DNA of 64,000 nt from Streptomyces sp. HSG2 (GTDB taxonomy: Bacteria; Actinomycetota; Actinomycetes; Streptomycetales; Streptomycetaceae). Below are positions 50,828-59,315 of the stretch, in pieces (within the stretch, counting starts at the first letter, position 1; each line of letters starts with the position of its first letter). Below the pieces are notes generated by a model that saw nothing but the letters and a program-made list of their open reading frames with translations, was not told the origin of the DNA and did not search any database. The position numbers were made by a program, and so were the translations under genes. The stretch is taken from contig NZ_CP066801.1 in assembly GCF_016598575.1 (NCBI RefSeq), positions 4,940,501 through 5,004,500 of the forward strand, given 5' to 3'.

Positions 50828-53014
50828 TCAGCGCTCTCGGCCGCTCGGGACCGCTCCGACCTCTGGGCCGACCGAGACCGGGTCGGCCGCCGGGCCGATC
50901 GGCTCCGGTTCGGCGACCGCTTCCGGGACGCGGGTGTCGGGCGAGGTTCCGGTGGCCTCCTCCGGCGCGTCCGGGTCGGCCGGAACGGTCTCCGGCTCGG
51001 CGGCGGACGGCAGGGTGAGCGTCAGGGCGTCGGAGCCGGCGTCGGTCCAGGCGGACCGCGCCCCGGCGTAGGCGTCCCCGTGCGGCGTCCCGTCCTGGAG
51101 GGTTCCCTCGGGGACGGTCGTGGTGATCGGGGTGCCCTCCGGTGCCCGCACCGTGACGGTGTCGCCGATGCGGTGGGCCTCCACGTCGCCGGCGGCGACG
51201 GCGGACTGCCACTGGTCCCGGCGCCGCAGCTCGACGCCGATGTCCTTCATCCGCAGGTTGACCACTGGGGTGTCGTCGGCGAACAACCCCGCGTAGTCCG
51301 CGAGGACGCCGTCGAGCACCGGGTAGGCGATGCGGTCCTCGGCGAGGTTGGACTGGTGGATGAAGTGCGGCCTGGGGTCGTTGCCCAGGACGTGGGAGAG
51401 CGCGATCCGCGTCTCCAACGGCACGATGTAGTCGTCGTAGCCGGTCGTGGTGTCCAGCGGGGCCGGAAGGCAGGTGGTGGTGTCCGGGTTGTCCTCGCAG
51501 ATCCCGCTGCCGCCCTGGGCGCGGCTGGTGTAGATCCAGTTGTACTCGTCGACCTGCTCGACCTCGCGGCCCGCGTTGTAGAAGACGTTCATCGGATAGC
51601 GGGAGACCGTGGTGGCGGAGCCCACCTGCCGTTGCGCGGGGTCTCGCGAGTGGTCCGAGGCGAGCCACTCGATGCCGGTGTCGGCGAGCGCCGGGCCCAG
51701 GTTCGGGTTGTCCTCCGGCTGCTGGGGCAGGACCCACAGTCCGGAGTGCTCGCCGGTGACGAGTTCGTCGTTCTCCAGCGGAAGCTGGTTCGTCTCGCCC
51801 CACACGCGGTTGGTGGCGATCTCGTCGACGATGCCGTTGCGGGACATCCACTCGGTCTCGCCGTCGGCGTCGGTGGCGCACTTCCAGGGAACCACGGTGG
51901 TGTCCTGGACACAGCCGAGGAAGGCGTGTGTGTAGGTGTGGTTGATCCACCGGAACTCGTCCCGCGCGGCCACCAGGCTGTCGGTCAGCGGGTCCGCGCC
52001 GTCGTTCTCCTCGCGTGTGTCGACGCTACCGGCGGCGTTGTAGGCGAAGTCGAGGGTGAAATCGCGGTCCCGCTGCCAGGCCGTCGCGTGGTCGACGTCG
52101 TCCGGGACCATCCGGATCGGGTCGGGGGTGCCCTCGCCCTCGGGACAGTCGACGTCGCCCGGCGTGCACTTCAGCACGGTGTCCCAGCGGTCGTCGGCCG
52201 CGAGGACGTCGTCCACGTGTACCGCGAAGTAGTTGCGGGAGGCACCGAGGTGCACCCCGCCGGTCATCCACTCCACGATGCCCCGCGCGAGGAGCCGGAA
52301 CTGCTGTTGGTACTGGTTGTAGACGAAGGTCACGACCAGCTCGCGGCGACCGTCGTGCTTGTACTCGCCGACGAGCGAGCCCTTGGTCGAGCCGCCGGGC
52401 GCGGTCGCCTCGACGTACGGGGTGAAGTCGGCGTCCGGCGCCGGCGTGGACAGGTACGCGTAGGACTCCCCGACGGTGGGGGAGTTGTCCTCGAACGGCA
52501 CCGCCCCGTCCAGGTAGCCGAACGGTCCGGCCTTGCCGGCGGCCGTCACCTCGGCCTGGACACCGTCCACGCTGCCGGCGTAGCCGCTGCCCGCCGCGTA
52601 GTTCAGACCGACCTCGGGCCGGGCGTAGGTGTAGGCGTCGACCTGTGGGATCGCGTAGGTCCGCTCGTAGTCGACCAGCGCCGCCATCTCGTCGGACTCC
52701 GACGGGAACGGGTTGTCGTTGGGCAGGACGACGGCCTGGAACCGGGCACGCGGGCGACCGTCCACGGTGTCCGCCAGGAAGTCCGCGTCGATCGTCGGCC
52801 GATCGGCGGCCTGGAGGTCGACCTCGGTGTACGGCGTGCCTGCGGTCCGCAACTCGGCCGCGATGGCGTCGGTAGCGGGTCCGCCGTCGCTGACGACGAG
52901 TACCCGAAGGTCGATGCGGGCCTCCGTCGGGGCCGCGTGGGCGATGCCCGGCAGGCCGATCGAGGCGGTGAGCAGGCTCGCGGCGAGAGCCGTCGTGCCA
53001 ATGGTGCGCTTCAT
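50828..53014 (-). CDS. Large secreted polysaccharide deacetylase-like protein (Agd3/CE18-like)
   Basis: The 728-residue precursor has a Sec signal peptide (core TTALAASLLTASIGLPGIAH, cleavage near residue 28). After an N-terminal domain of about 230 residues comes a deacetylase-like region with HVDDV (266-270) and NHTYTH (358-363), the D-H-H metal-site arrangement of NodB-type esterases in the form seen in the fungal galactosaminogalactan deacetylase Agd3. Further conserved-looking blocks are GETNQLPLENDELVTG and SRYPMNVFYNAGREVEQVDE. The C-terminus (about 670-728) is a Pro/Glu-rich linker without an anchor. It would deacetylate GalNAc residues outside the cell, making the polymer cationic. 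ATG 53014 follows GGAGGGAA. First gene of the cluster. Confidence 0.85.
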   Translation of the reverse strand: MKRTIGTTALAASLLTASIGLPGIAHAAPTEARIDLRVLVVSDGGPATDAIAAELRTAGTPYTEVDLQAADRPTIDADFLADTVDGRPRARFQAVVLPNDNPFPSESDEMAALVDYERTYAIPQVDAYTYARPEVGLNYAAGSGYAGSVDGVQAEVTAAGKAGPFGYLDGAVPFEDNSPTVGESYAYLSTPAPDADFTPYVEATAPGGSTKGSLVGEYKHDGRRELVVTFVYNQYQQQFRLLARGIVEWMTGGVHLGASRNYFAVHVDDVLAADDRWDTVLKCTPGDVDCPEGEGTPDPIRMVPDDVDHATAWQRDRDFTLDFAYNAAGSVDTREENDGADPLTDSLVAARDEFRWINHTYTHAFLGCVQDTTVVPWKCATDADGETEWMSRNGIVDEIATNRVWGETNQLPLENDELVTGEHSGLWVLPQQPEDNPNLGPALADTGIEWLASDHSRDPAQRQVGSATTVSRYPMNVFYNAGREVEQVDEYNWIYTSRAQGGSGICEDNPDTTTCLPAPLDTTTGYDDYIVPLETRIALSHVLGNDPRPHFIHQSNLAEDRIAYPVLDGVLADYAGLFADDTPVVNLRMKDIGVELRRRDQWQSAVAAGDVEAHRIGDTVTVRAPEGTPITTTVPEGTLQDGTPHGDAYAGARSAWTDAGSDALTLTLPSAAEPETVPADPDAPEEATGTSPDTRVPEAVAEPEPIGPAADPVSVGPEVGAVPSGRER

Positions 53015-53434
53015 GCGGTGAAATTCCCTCCCCAGGGCAGGGGTGGGCCGCTCCGTGCGCGGAAGTCCCCACCCCGTCGTACACACGCCGGCACCCCCCA
53101 TGACGCCGGTCGCTGACGAATCCGTCGCGTCACATGGTGGTACCTGTGTGTAGAGATTGTGTGCCTGCTGCGAAACTTGACGGAAAAGTAGCACATATCC
53201 ATAGGTCCGGACCCAATGCCCGTTTCCCCCACCCCCCGTCGGCGGCGGGTCGCCGGAGCGTCCGTACGCTGGCGCGCTCCGCCGTGTCGGGGTTCGGGGC
53301 GCGGGGTCCCGGCCCCCTTCCGGCGGGCCGGGGAGGCCCCCTCGATGTGGCCGGATCACGTCGTCGACTCGTGCCGAAGGGCGGCCGGCGCGGAGTCGCC
53401 GACCGCCCTCTGGGTCGCCTCGCGGAGGAAGGGG
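53015..53434 (-). promoter_or_regulatory. Upstream region of the exopolysaccharide operon
   Basis: The 420-base gap contains an AT-rich block (about 53130-53210) unlike its surroundings. On the minus strand TTCGCA and TACACA with a 16-base spacer, or TTTCCG with ACACAAT, are promoter candidates. The rest is GC-rich with no gene. The upstream neighbour is on the same strand, so the operon may also be read from there. Confidence 0.4.
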
Positions 53435-53953
53435 TCAGGAACAGAGAACCCGTGTCACGGGGGTGTGGACCGGGCCGCCGCCGGTGTTGGCGCCGTCGCT
53501 GAACTCGGCGTAGTAGTAGGAGTAGAAACCGAGGTCGCCGTTGCAGCCGGAATCGGCGGCGACCTGGAGCGTGAGGGTGACGGTGCGGCTCTCGCCGGGC
53601 GGGATCGTCGCCCCGTAGTTGCCTCCGAGGTCGGCGGGTCCCAGGCCGGCGCAGGGCGTGCTCCCCTCCGCCCCGGCCAGGCCGCACTCGGTGAAGGAGT
53701 ACTTCAGGTCCGGACGCTGGGTGGTGAGCCAGGTCGGGTCGATCGTCTGGTAGACGAACAGGACGTCGAACGTCCGGTTGTTGGTGAGCGTCATCGACAG
53801 GTCCACCGTCCCGCCGGGCTGGACCGTTGCCGTGTCCGTCGAGAAGGTCAGGTCCGCCTCCGCGGCGGCAGCGGTCGGTGTCAGGCCGAACAGGGCCAGG
53901 ACGAGGGCGAGGCCCGTGGCGAGACCGAGGCGTATCGTTCGTGTGCTTCGCAT
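53435..53953 (-). CDS. Secreted Ig-like-domain protein
   Basis: The 172-residue precursor has a signal peptide (LGLATGLALVLALFGLTPTA, cleavage after AAA near 30) and a single beta-sandwich domain: LTFSTDTATVQPGGTVDLSM, TLTNNRTFDVLFVYQTIDPT and TIPPGESRTVTLTLQVAADS, like DUF11 or CARDB-type modules. Four Cys in the mature part could form two disulphides. There is no anchor, so it is likely released. The frame is open to 54760, but ATG 53953 gives the signal peptide. It lies about 420 bases upstream of the deacetylase on the same strand; a role in the same matrix is conceivable but unproven. Confidence 0.75.
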   Translation of the reverse strand: MRSTRTIRLGLATGLALVLALFGLTPTAAAAEADLTFSTDTATVQPGGTVDLSMTLTNNRTFDVLFVYQTIDPTWLTTQRPDLKYSFTECGLAGAEGSTPCAGLGPADLGGNYGATIPPGESRTVTLTLQVAADSGCNGDLGFYSYYYAEFSDGANTGGGPVHTPVTRVLCS

Positions 53954-54632
53954 GGCCCGGCAGACTGGCACGCCCCGCTCGCACCGTCTGCACCGCCGGC
54001 ACCGCGCGGAAGGTCGCACGGCCGGAAGTGCGCGCCGCGTGAAGATGCCGTGACGGAATCCCGCGCCCCCCGGCGCTCGCCGTTCCCGCACGCGGGACCG
54101 GCGGTGGGCCCTCCTGCCCCGCCCGGCGGAGCCCCGCCCCGTGCGAGACGCGCCCCGTGGGAAATGGCGCGTTCGACCCCGTGAGGCCGCCGCGTCGCGG
54201 TCGGACGATCTTGTGTTGGGCGAGGAATGCGGGTGGGGCGTGGACCGGGGCGGCCACGGTGAGGCCGCCGCACTCTGCGAGGTGCCCAATCCGGGCGTCG
54301 CGGCCCGCGAACACCGTCCCCGTGCGACGCGCTCGTGCCCTTGTGCGGGCCGGGACCGCCCGCCCGGCGGCGCGACGCCCACCCGCGACCCCGGAGCGGG
54401 CCCGGTCGCAGCGCGGCCGACCCGCGCCGGGCGGTGGTACTCGCGTGGCGGCTCGGCGTCCTGGGTCGGGCCCGCTCGTGGAGTCGCGGGCGCCGGGGGC
54501 GGCCACCGGGGTGGTGGAGGGGCGCGTTCGCTGCGGGACCTCCGGGAGGAGCCGCCGACTGGATCGGCTCGCCGGGAGGCGCGCCCCGGGGGTGGGCTGG
54601 CCTCCTCGTCCTCGGGCGGGCAGGATGATCCC
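53954..54632. other. Long intergenic region without a supported gene
   Basis: The 679-base gap between the Ig-like gene and the divergent MFS gene is GC-rich. Open frames on both strands are Arg/Gly/Pro-rich, lack ribosome sites and look like shadows. I see no tRNA cloverleaf or strong palindrome. It could hide a small RNA or long 5' leader, but nothing in the sequence shows one. Confidence 0.4.
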
Positions 54633-56141
54633 ATGGAGCGGGACGCCGGGACCGTGCGAACCGGGACGGCCGCCGGCCGGTGGGTGCTGCTGGCGACCGT
54701 TCTCGGGTCGACCATGGCGCTGCTCGACGCCACCGTCGTCAATGTGGCGTTGCCGCACATCGGCCGTGATCTCGACGCCGACCTCGCGGCGCTTCAGTGG
54801 ACCGTCAACGGCTACATGCTGACCCTGGCCGCGCTGATCCTGCTCGGAGGGGCATTGGGCGACCGCTACGGACGCCGGAGGATCTTCGTCGTCGGCGTGG
54901 TCTGGTTCGCGCTCGCCTCCCTGCTCTGTGGTGTGGCGCCCGACGTGGAGGTGCTGATCGTCGCGCGTGCCCTGCAGGGCGTGGGTGGTGCGCTGCTCAC
55001 TCCGGGCTCCCTGGCCCTGATCCAGGCCACCTTCCACCCCGACGACCGGGCCAGGGCGGTCGGCATCTGGTCGGGCCTGGGGGGCGTCGGCGCCGCGATC
55101 GGCCCGTTCGTGGGCGGTTGGCTGGTGGACGGGCCGGGGTGGCGCTGGGTGTTCCTGCTGAACGTCCCCTTGTCCGTGCTTTGCCTGACGGTCGCCCTGC
55201 GGCACGTCCCCGAGTCCCGGGACGTCCGGCGCGAGGGTCGGTTCGACGTCCCGGGGGCCCTCCTCGGCGCGCTCGTGCTCGCCCTGGTCACCTACGGCCT
55301 GATCGCCGTCTCGCCGTGGGCCGGGGCACTCGGCGTCGCGGCCGGGGTGGGGTTCGTGCTGTGGGAGCGACGGCGGGCCGAACCGATGCTGCCGCCCGCC
55401 ATCTTCCGCTCGCGGTTGTTCACCGCGACCAACCTGGTGACGCTGTGCGTGTACGCCGCCTTCGGCGGCTTCTTCTTCCTGACCGCCGTCCAACTGCAGA
55501 CCGTCGCCGGGTACTCGGCACTGGGCGCCGGCGCGGCGCTGCTCCCCACGACGCTGCTGATGCTCTCGCTCTCGGGCCGTTCGGGGGCGCTCGGGGAGCG
55601 CATCGGTCCGCGTATCCCGCTCACGGTCGGGCCCCTGCTGTGTGCCGCCGGGATGTCGCTGATGCTCCGAGTGGGTGAGGGCGCCTCCTACACGCGCGAC
55701 GTGCTGCCCGCCATGGTGGTGCTGGGCCTGGGCATGGTCACGCTCGTCGCGCCGCTCACCGCGACCGTGTTGTCCTCCGTGGATGCCGGGCGGGCGGGCC
55801 TGGCCAGCGGTATCAACAACGCGGCGGCCCGTGCGGCGGGTCTCCTGGCGGTGGCGGCGCTGCCGCTGCTGACGGGCATGGGGCCGGAGGCGTACCGTTC
55901 GGCCGACCAGTTCCAGACCACCTACCGGCAGGCCATCCCGATGTGCGCGGGCGTCCTGCTCCTCGGCGCTCTGATCGCCTGGACCACGATGCGGACCACC
56001 GCCGCCGAGGAGCCGGTCGCCGAGCCCGAGTGTCGGATGCACTGTGGACTCTCGGCCCCGCCGCTGGAGCCCGTGCGGGAGTCGCCCCCCGTCACCGATC
56101 CCCCGTCCGACCCGGGCGCGGGGAGCGTCGGACGTGATTGA
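54633..56141 (+). CDS. MFS transporter, DHA2 (EmrB/QacA) drug efflux family
   Basis: The 502-residue protein has 14 predicted membrane segments. LLATVLGSTMALLDATVVNV (motif D1, with D-A-T-V-V-N-V-A-L-P), GGALGDRYGRRRIFVVGV (motif A) and RALQGVGGALLTPGSLALI (motif C-like) identify the proton-coupled drug:H+ antiporter family. The C-terminal 40 residues are hydrophilic. ATG 54633 opens with a short charged N-terminus; longer open frames add shadow-like sequence. A kinase resembling aminoglycoside phosphotransferases follows after 49 bases, so the two may form a resistance pair. Confidence 0.92.
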   Translation: MERDAGTVRTGTAAGRWVLLATVLGSTMALLDATVVNVALPHIGRDLDADLAALQWTVNGYMLTLAALILLGGALGDRYGRRRIFVVGVVWFALASLLCGVAPDVEVLIVARALQGVGGALLTPGSLALIQATFHPDDRARAVGIWSGLGGVGAAIGPFVGGWLVDGPGWRWVFLLNVPLSVLCLTVALRHVPESRDVRREGRFDVPGALLGALVLALVTYGLIAVSPWAGALGVAAGVGFVLWERRRAEPMLPPAIFRSRLFTATNLVTLCVYAAFGGFFFLTAVQLQTVAGYSALGAGAALLPTTLLMLSLSGRSGALGERIGPRIPLTVGPLLCAAGMSLMLRVGEGASYTRDVLPAMVVLGLGMVTLVAPLTATVLSSVDAGRAGLASGINNAAARAAGLLAVAALPLLTGMGPEAYRSADQFQTTYRQAIPMCAGVLLLGALIAWTTMRTTAAEEPVAEPECRMHCGLSAPPLEPVRESPPVTDPPSDPGAGSVGRD

Positions 56142-56190
56142 CGGCCCGTCGGCGCTCGCGCGAGCGCCCCTCGGACCGTAGGGTGCCGGG

Positions 56191-57123
56191 ATGATCGCGA
56201 CGCCGGAGGAGTTCGCTCGGGGCACCGTCGACCGCGAGGGGGCGGCAGGAGCCGCCTGGCTTGAGGAACTGCCCGGGATCGTGGCGGAGTTGTCGGACCG
56301 CTGGCGGTGTGTGCCGGACGGCGAGGTGATGCACGGAGGTGTGGGCGTCGTCGTTCCCGTGCGAACGCGTGACGGGACGGGTGCCGTGCTGAAGGTGTCG
56401 TTCCCCCATCCCGGCAACGTCCACGAGCCGGACGCCTACGCCGCCTGGAGCGGGCGCGGCGCCGTCCGCATGCACGCGCGTGACGACGAGCGGTTCGCGA
56501 TGTTGCTGGAACGGGTTCGGCCCTCGACCCTCGCGCGGGTGCGGGACCACGACGAGGTGGCGACGGTCGCCGGGAGACTCGCCCGCCGTTTGGCCGTCCC
56601 CGCGCCCCCCGGACTGCCCCCGCCGGACGAGCGGGCCGATGAATGGGAGCGGCGACTTCTTCGCGATACTTCGGAGTTGCCGCCGGCATTGCCACGTCGT
56701 GTCGTGGACGCCGCCGTGGCGACCGTACGGGAGCTCGGTCGGGCCCGGCCCGGCACCCTCGTCCATGGCGACCTCCACGCCGGAAACATCCTGCGCGCCG
56801 AGCGGGAGCCCTGGTTGGCCGTCGACCCCAAGGGCTGGGAGGGAGACCTCGCCTACGACGGCGGCACCCTGTTGAAGCCCCGCGCCCTGACACTCCTGGA
56901 CGCCGACGACCCTCGCCGGGCCGTCCATCGCTTCCTGGACGCCTTCGGCGAGGCGGCGGAAGTGGACCGTGAGCGCGTACGTCGGTGGGCCCAGTTCCAC
57001 GCCGTCCGGGCCGCGTTCTGGGGCCGTCGCCACGGCTTCCGGATCGCCCGCGGCGGGCCGCGACGGGATGGGATCATCGCCCTCGCGGATCAATTGGCGG
57101 GGATGCTCACCGAGTGCTCGTAA
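56191..57123 (+). CDS. Aminoglycoside phosphotransferase family protein, APH(6)-like
   Basis: The 310-residue kinase carries the catalytic LVHGDLHAGNIL (about 189-200) and the metal-binding WLAVDPKGWEGDLAYD (about 209-224), whose D-P-K-G form is characteristic of APH(6)/streptomycin 6-kinase relatives and hydroxyurea phosphotransferase. The N-terminal lobe has VMHGGVGVVVPVRTRDGTGA and the ATP-Lys strand AVLKVSFP. Whether it gives resistance or acts on a cellular metabolite cannot be told. It follows the MFS exporter gene on the same strand. It converges with the acyl-CoA dehydrogenase operon. Confidence 0.85.
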   Translation: MIATPEEFARGTVDREGAAGAAWLEELPGIVAELSDRWRCVPDGEVMHGGVGVVVPVRTRDGTGAVLKVSFPHPGNVHEPDAYAAWSGRGAVRMHARDDERFAMLLERVRPSTLARVRDHDEVATVAGRLARRLAVPAPPGLPPPDERADEWERRLLRDTSELPPALPRRVVDAAVATVRELGRARPGTLVHGDLHAGNILRAEREPWLAVDPKGWEGDLAYDGGTLLKPRALTLLDADDPRRAVHRFLDAFGEAAEVDRERVRRWAQFHAVRAAFWGRRHGFRIARGGPRRDGIIALADQLAGMLTECS

Positions 57124-57240
57124 GGCCGAGCGTCCGGCGTTCGCGGTGGCCGGTGGTGTCCGCGGGCGGGGCGTCGCACGCCGTCACGGGGAGCCCGCCG
57201 CCCCGGCGAGCGGGCGTCCCGCCGGTTCGGTCTCGATCCG

Positions 57241-58320
57241 TCAGGCGTCGGGCACGGGCAGGCCCAGCTCGGACGCGAGCCGGCGGCGGTGCCGGTCGGG
57301 GGAGCCCAGGAGCCACCCGGAGCCGTGCGCGCGCTTGAAGTAGCGGTGGGCGTCGTGTTCCCAGGTGACACCGAGGGCGCCGTGCAACTGGATCGTCTCG
57401 CCCGCGACCGCCGCGAACGCCTCCGAGCAGACGGACTTGGCCGCGGCCACCCGCCGGCGCGATTCCGGCGAGCCCTCGTCGAGTGCCCACGCGGCGCCGA
57501 GCGCCGCCGAGCGGGCCGCCTCCACCAGGACATAAGCGTCGGCCAGTCGGTGCTTCACCGCCTGGAAGGCGGCGAGGGGGCGCCCGAACTGGACACGTCT
57601 GAGGGTGTGGTCCACCGTCATCTCCAGGCAGCGCTCGGCGGCGCCGACCTGCTCGGCGGCGAGCGCTGCGCACCCCCGGTCGAGGAGGTGTCGCAGCACG
57701 TCGTCGCCGGCCCCGTCCTCTCCGACCAGTCGGCCGGGTGCCCCGTCGAGCGAGATCCGGGCCTGTGCACGGGTGTCGTCCAGGGAGGGGGTCGCCTCCC
57801 TGCGGACCCCGGGACGTGTGGGCGTCACCCGGAACAACGACACTCCGGCCGATGTGCGCGCGGCGACCAACAGCACGTCCGCCTCGACGCCGTGCAGGAC
57901 GTGTTCCTTGGTTCCGGTCAGTCGCCATTCCCCGCCCGGGCGGGGACGTGCGTCCGTCCTCACGGCGGCCGGGTCCCAGCTTCCGGCCTCGGCCCACGCC
58001 AGGGCGCCGACGGAGCGACCGGAGGCGAGGAGGGGCAGGAGCAGTGCGCGAGCGTGCCGGTCGCCGGAGGCCGTCAGTGCCTGCGTCGTCAGCACCGCCG
58101 AGCCGAGGTACGGGACGGGGCTGAGCACCCGGCCCAGTTCCTCCATCACGACGTGGACGTCGCGGGCTCCGCCCCCCACGCCTCCGTACTCCTCTGGGAC
58201 GGCCAACCCGGCGGCGCCGACCTCCTCGGTCAGCGGTCGCCAGGCCGCTTCCCCCCGGTGGCGGGTCAGCAGCGCGCGGACGGCCTCGCCCAGCTCCCGC
58301 CGCTCCCGCGACGCCCTCAC
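57241..58320 (-). CDS. Acyl-CoA dehydrogenase (FadE33-like subunit)
   Basis: The 359-residue protein follows the acyl-CoA dehydrogenase plan: helical N-domain (LAVPEEYGGVGGGARDVHVV), beta domain (WRLTGTKEHVLHGVEADVLL) and C-terminal helical domain (VQFGRPLAAFQAVKHRLADA and QLHGALGVTWEHDAHRYFKR). GTG 58320 overlaps the preceding gene as GTGA. Size and order match the small partner of the FadE31/32/33 set in the mycobacterial KstR2 regulon, where two unlike subunits make an alpha2beta2 enzyme. It is the last gene of the minus-strand operon. Confidence 0.88.
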   Translation of the reverse strand: MRASRERRELGEAVRALLTRHRGEAAWRPLTEEVGAAGLAVPEEYGGVGGGARDVHVVMEELGRVLSPVPYLGSAVLTTQALTASGDRHARALLLPLLASGRSVGALAWAEAGSWDPAAVRTDARPRPGGEWRLTGTKEHVLHGVEADVLLVAARTSAGVSLFRVTPTRPGVRREATPSLDDTRAQARISLDGAPGRLVGEDGAGDDVLRHLLDRGCAALAAEQVGAAERCLEMTVDHTLRRVQFGRPLAAFQAVKHRLADAYVLVEAARSAALGAAWALDEGSPESRRRVAAAKSVCSEAFAAVAGETIQLHGALGVTWEHDAHRYFKRAHGSGWLLGSPDRHRRRLASELGLPVPDA

Positions 58321-59315
58321 CGGGGCACCGCCTCGGCGACGACCCGGGCACGGCAGGCGGCCGGGGCGCCCCAGGCGTCCCGCAGGGGGCGGGCCTTGCG
58401 GATCCACAGGGACAGGTCCGGTTCGTCCGTGTAGCCGAGGGCACCGTGCAGTCGGAGCGCGGTCGACGCGGCGGCGTAGGCGGCCTCTCCCGCCGCGACC
58501 TTGGCGCCCGCCACCAGTCGTCCCGCGCCGGGTTCCGGCGCGGCCAGCGCCAACGCCCCGGCGTGTACGAGCGGGTCGGCGAACTCCAACCCCACAAGGG
58601 TGTCGGCGAGCCGGTGCTTCACCGCCTGGAAGGAGCCGACGGGCACCCCGAACTGCCGGCGCAGGCCGGTGTAGGCGACGGTCCGCTCCAGCAGGGCCCG
58701 GCCGAGCCCCAGAGCCTGCGCCGCGGTTGCCAGCGCGGCGACGTCGACGGCGTACGAGGTCGCCGCGAGCGCCCGCGTACCGTGTGCCCGCACCGTACCG
58801 CCGGACGGCCGGGCGAGTCGTCGGGCCGGGTCGGCCGACCGCTGCGGGGCTCCGTGGGAACGGGTGGAACGGACGGTCCCCGCGTCGGCGACGAACACCA
58901 CGTCGGCGGCGTCGGCGTCCAGCGCGTAGGGGCCGCCCGCGGTCGGCACGCACAGCGAGACCAGGGCCCGCCCCGCGGCGATCTCCGGTAACCAGGCGGA
59001 CGTCGCGGGGGAGTCGAGCCGGGCCAGGAGTGTCGCCGTCGCCATCGTCTCGACCCACGGACCCGGGACGGCGTACCGTCCGAGTTCGACGCAGGCGAGC
59101 ACCAGCTCCGTGAGGTGCGTCCCCAGCCCGCCGCGGGTCTCGGGCACCGCCAGGGCGAACACCCCGGCGTCGGCGAGACGGGTCCACAGAGCACGTCCGG
59201 GGCCGTGGTCGCCGGCGGCCCAGGAGCGCACCACGCCGGGCGTGTCCGAGGCGTCGAGCAGGTCGCGCAGACCTCGGGCGAAGGCGGCCTGTTCGGTGTC
59301 GGGGAGGAACCTCAT
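58317..59315 (-). CDS. Acyl-CoA dehydrogenase (FadE32-like subunit)
   Basis: This 332-residue protein is short for the family. It keeps the N-domain (VFALAVPETRGGLGTHLTEL) and the C-domain (LRRQFGVPVGSFQAVKHRLA and RLHGALGYTDEPDLSLWIRK), but the FAD-binding beta domain is reduced and lacks a clear W-x-S/T motif, suggesting a regulatory or partner subunit. ATG 59315 overlaps the upstream dehydrogenase stop and its own stop overlaps the next start, so three dehydrogenases are translationally coupled. Confidence 0.87.
   Translation of the reverse strand: MRFLPDTEQAAFARGLRDLLDASDTPGVVRSWAAGDHGPGRALWTRLADAGVFALAVPETRGGLGTHLTELVLACVELGRYAVPGPWVETMATATLLARLDSPATSAWLPEIAAGRALVSLCVPTAGGPYALDADAADVVFVADAGTVRSTRSHGAPQRSADPARRLARPSGGTVRAHGTRALAATSYAVDVAALATAAQALGLGRALLERTVAYTGLRRQFGVPVGSFQAVKHRLADTLVGLEFADPLVHAGALALAAPEPGAGRLVAGAKVAAGEAAYAAASTALRLHGALGYTDEPDLSLWIRKARPLRDAWGAPAACRARVVAEAVPR

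Noticed and set aside
43552..53014. Calling the cluster a true pel operon
   Set aside because: Only PelF has a convincing counterpart; PelD, PelE and a recognisable PelG are missing, so Pel-like/GAG-like is as far as the sequence goes.
53954..54632. Possible gene or RNA in the 679-base gap before the MFS gene
   Set aside because: All frames look like shadows with no ribosome site, and I see no tRNA or stable RNA structure.
54633..57123. MFS and APH genes as a mobile resistance element
   Set aside because: There is no transposase, terminal repeat or shift in base composition around them.
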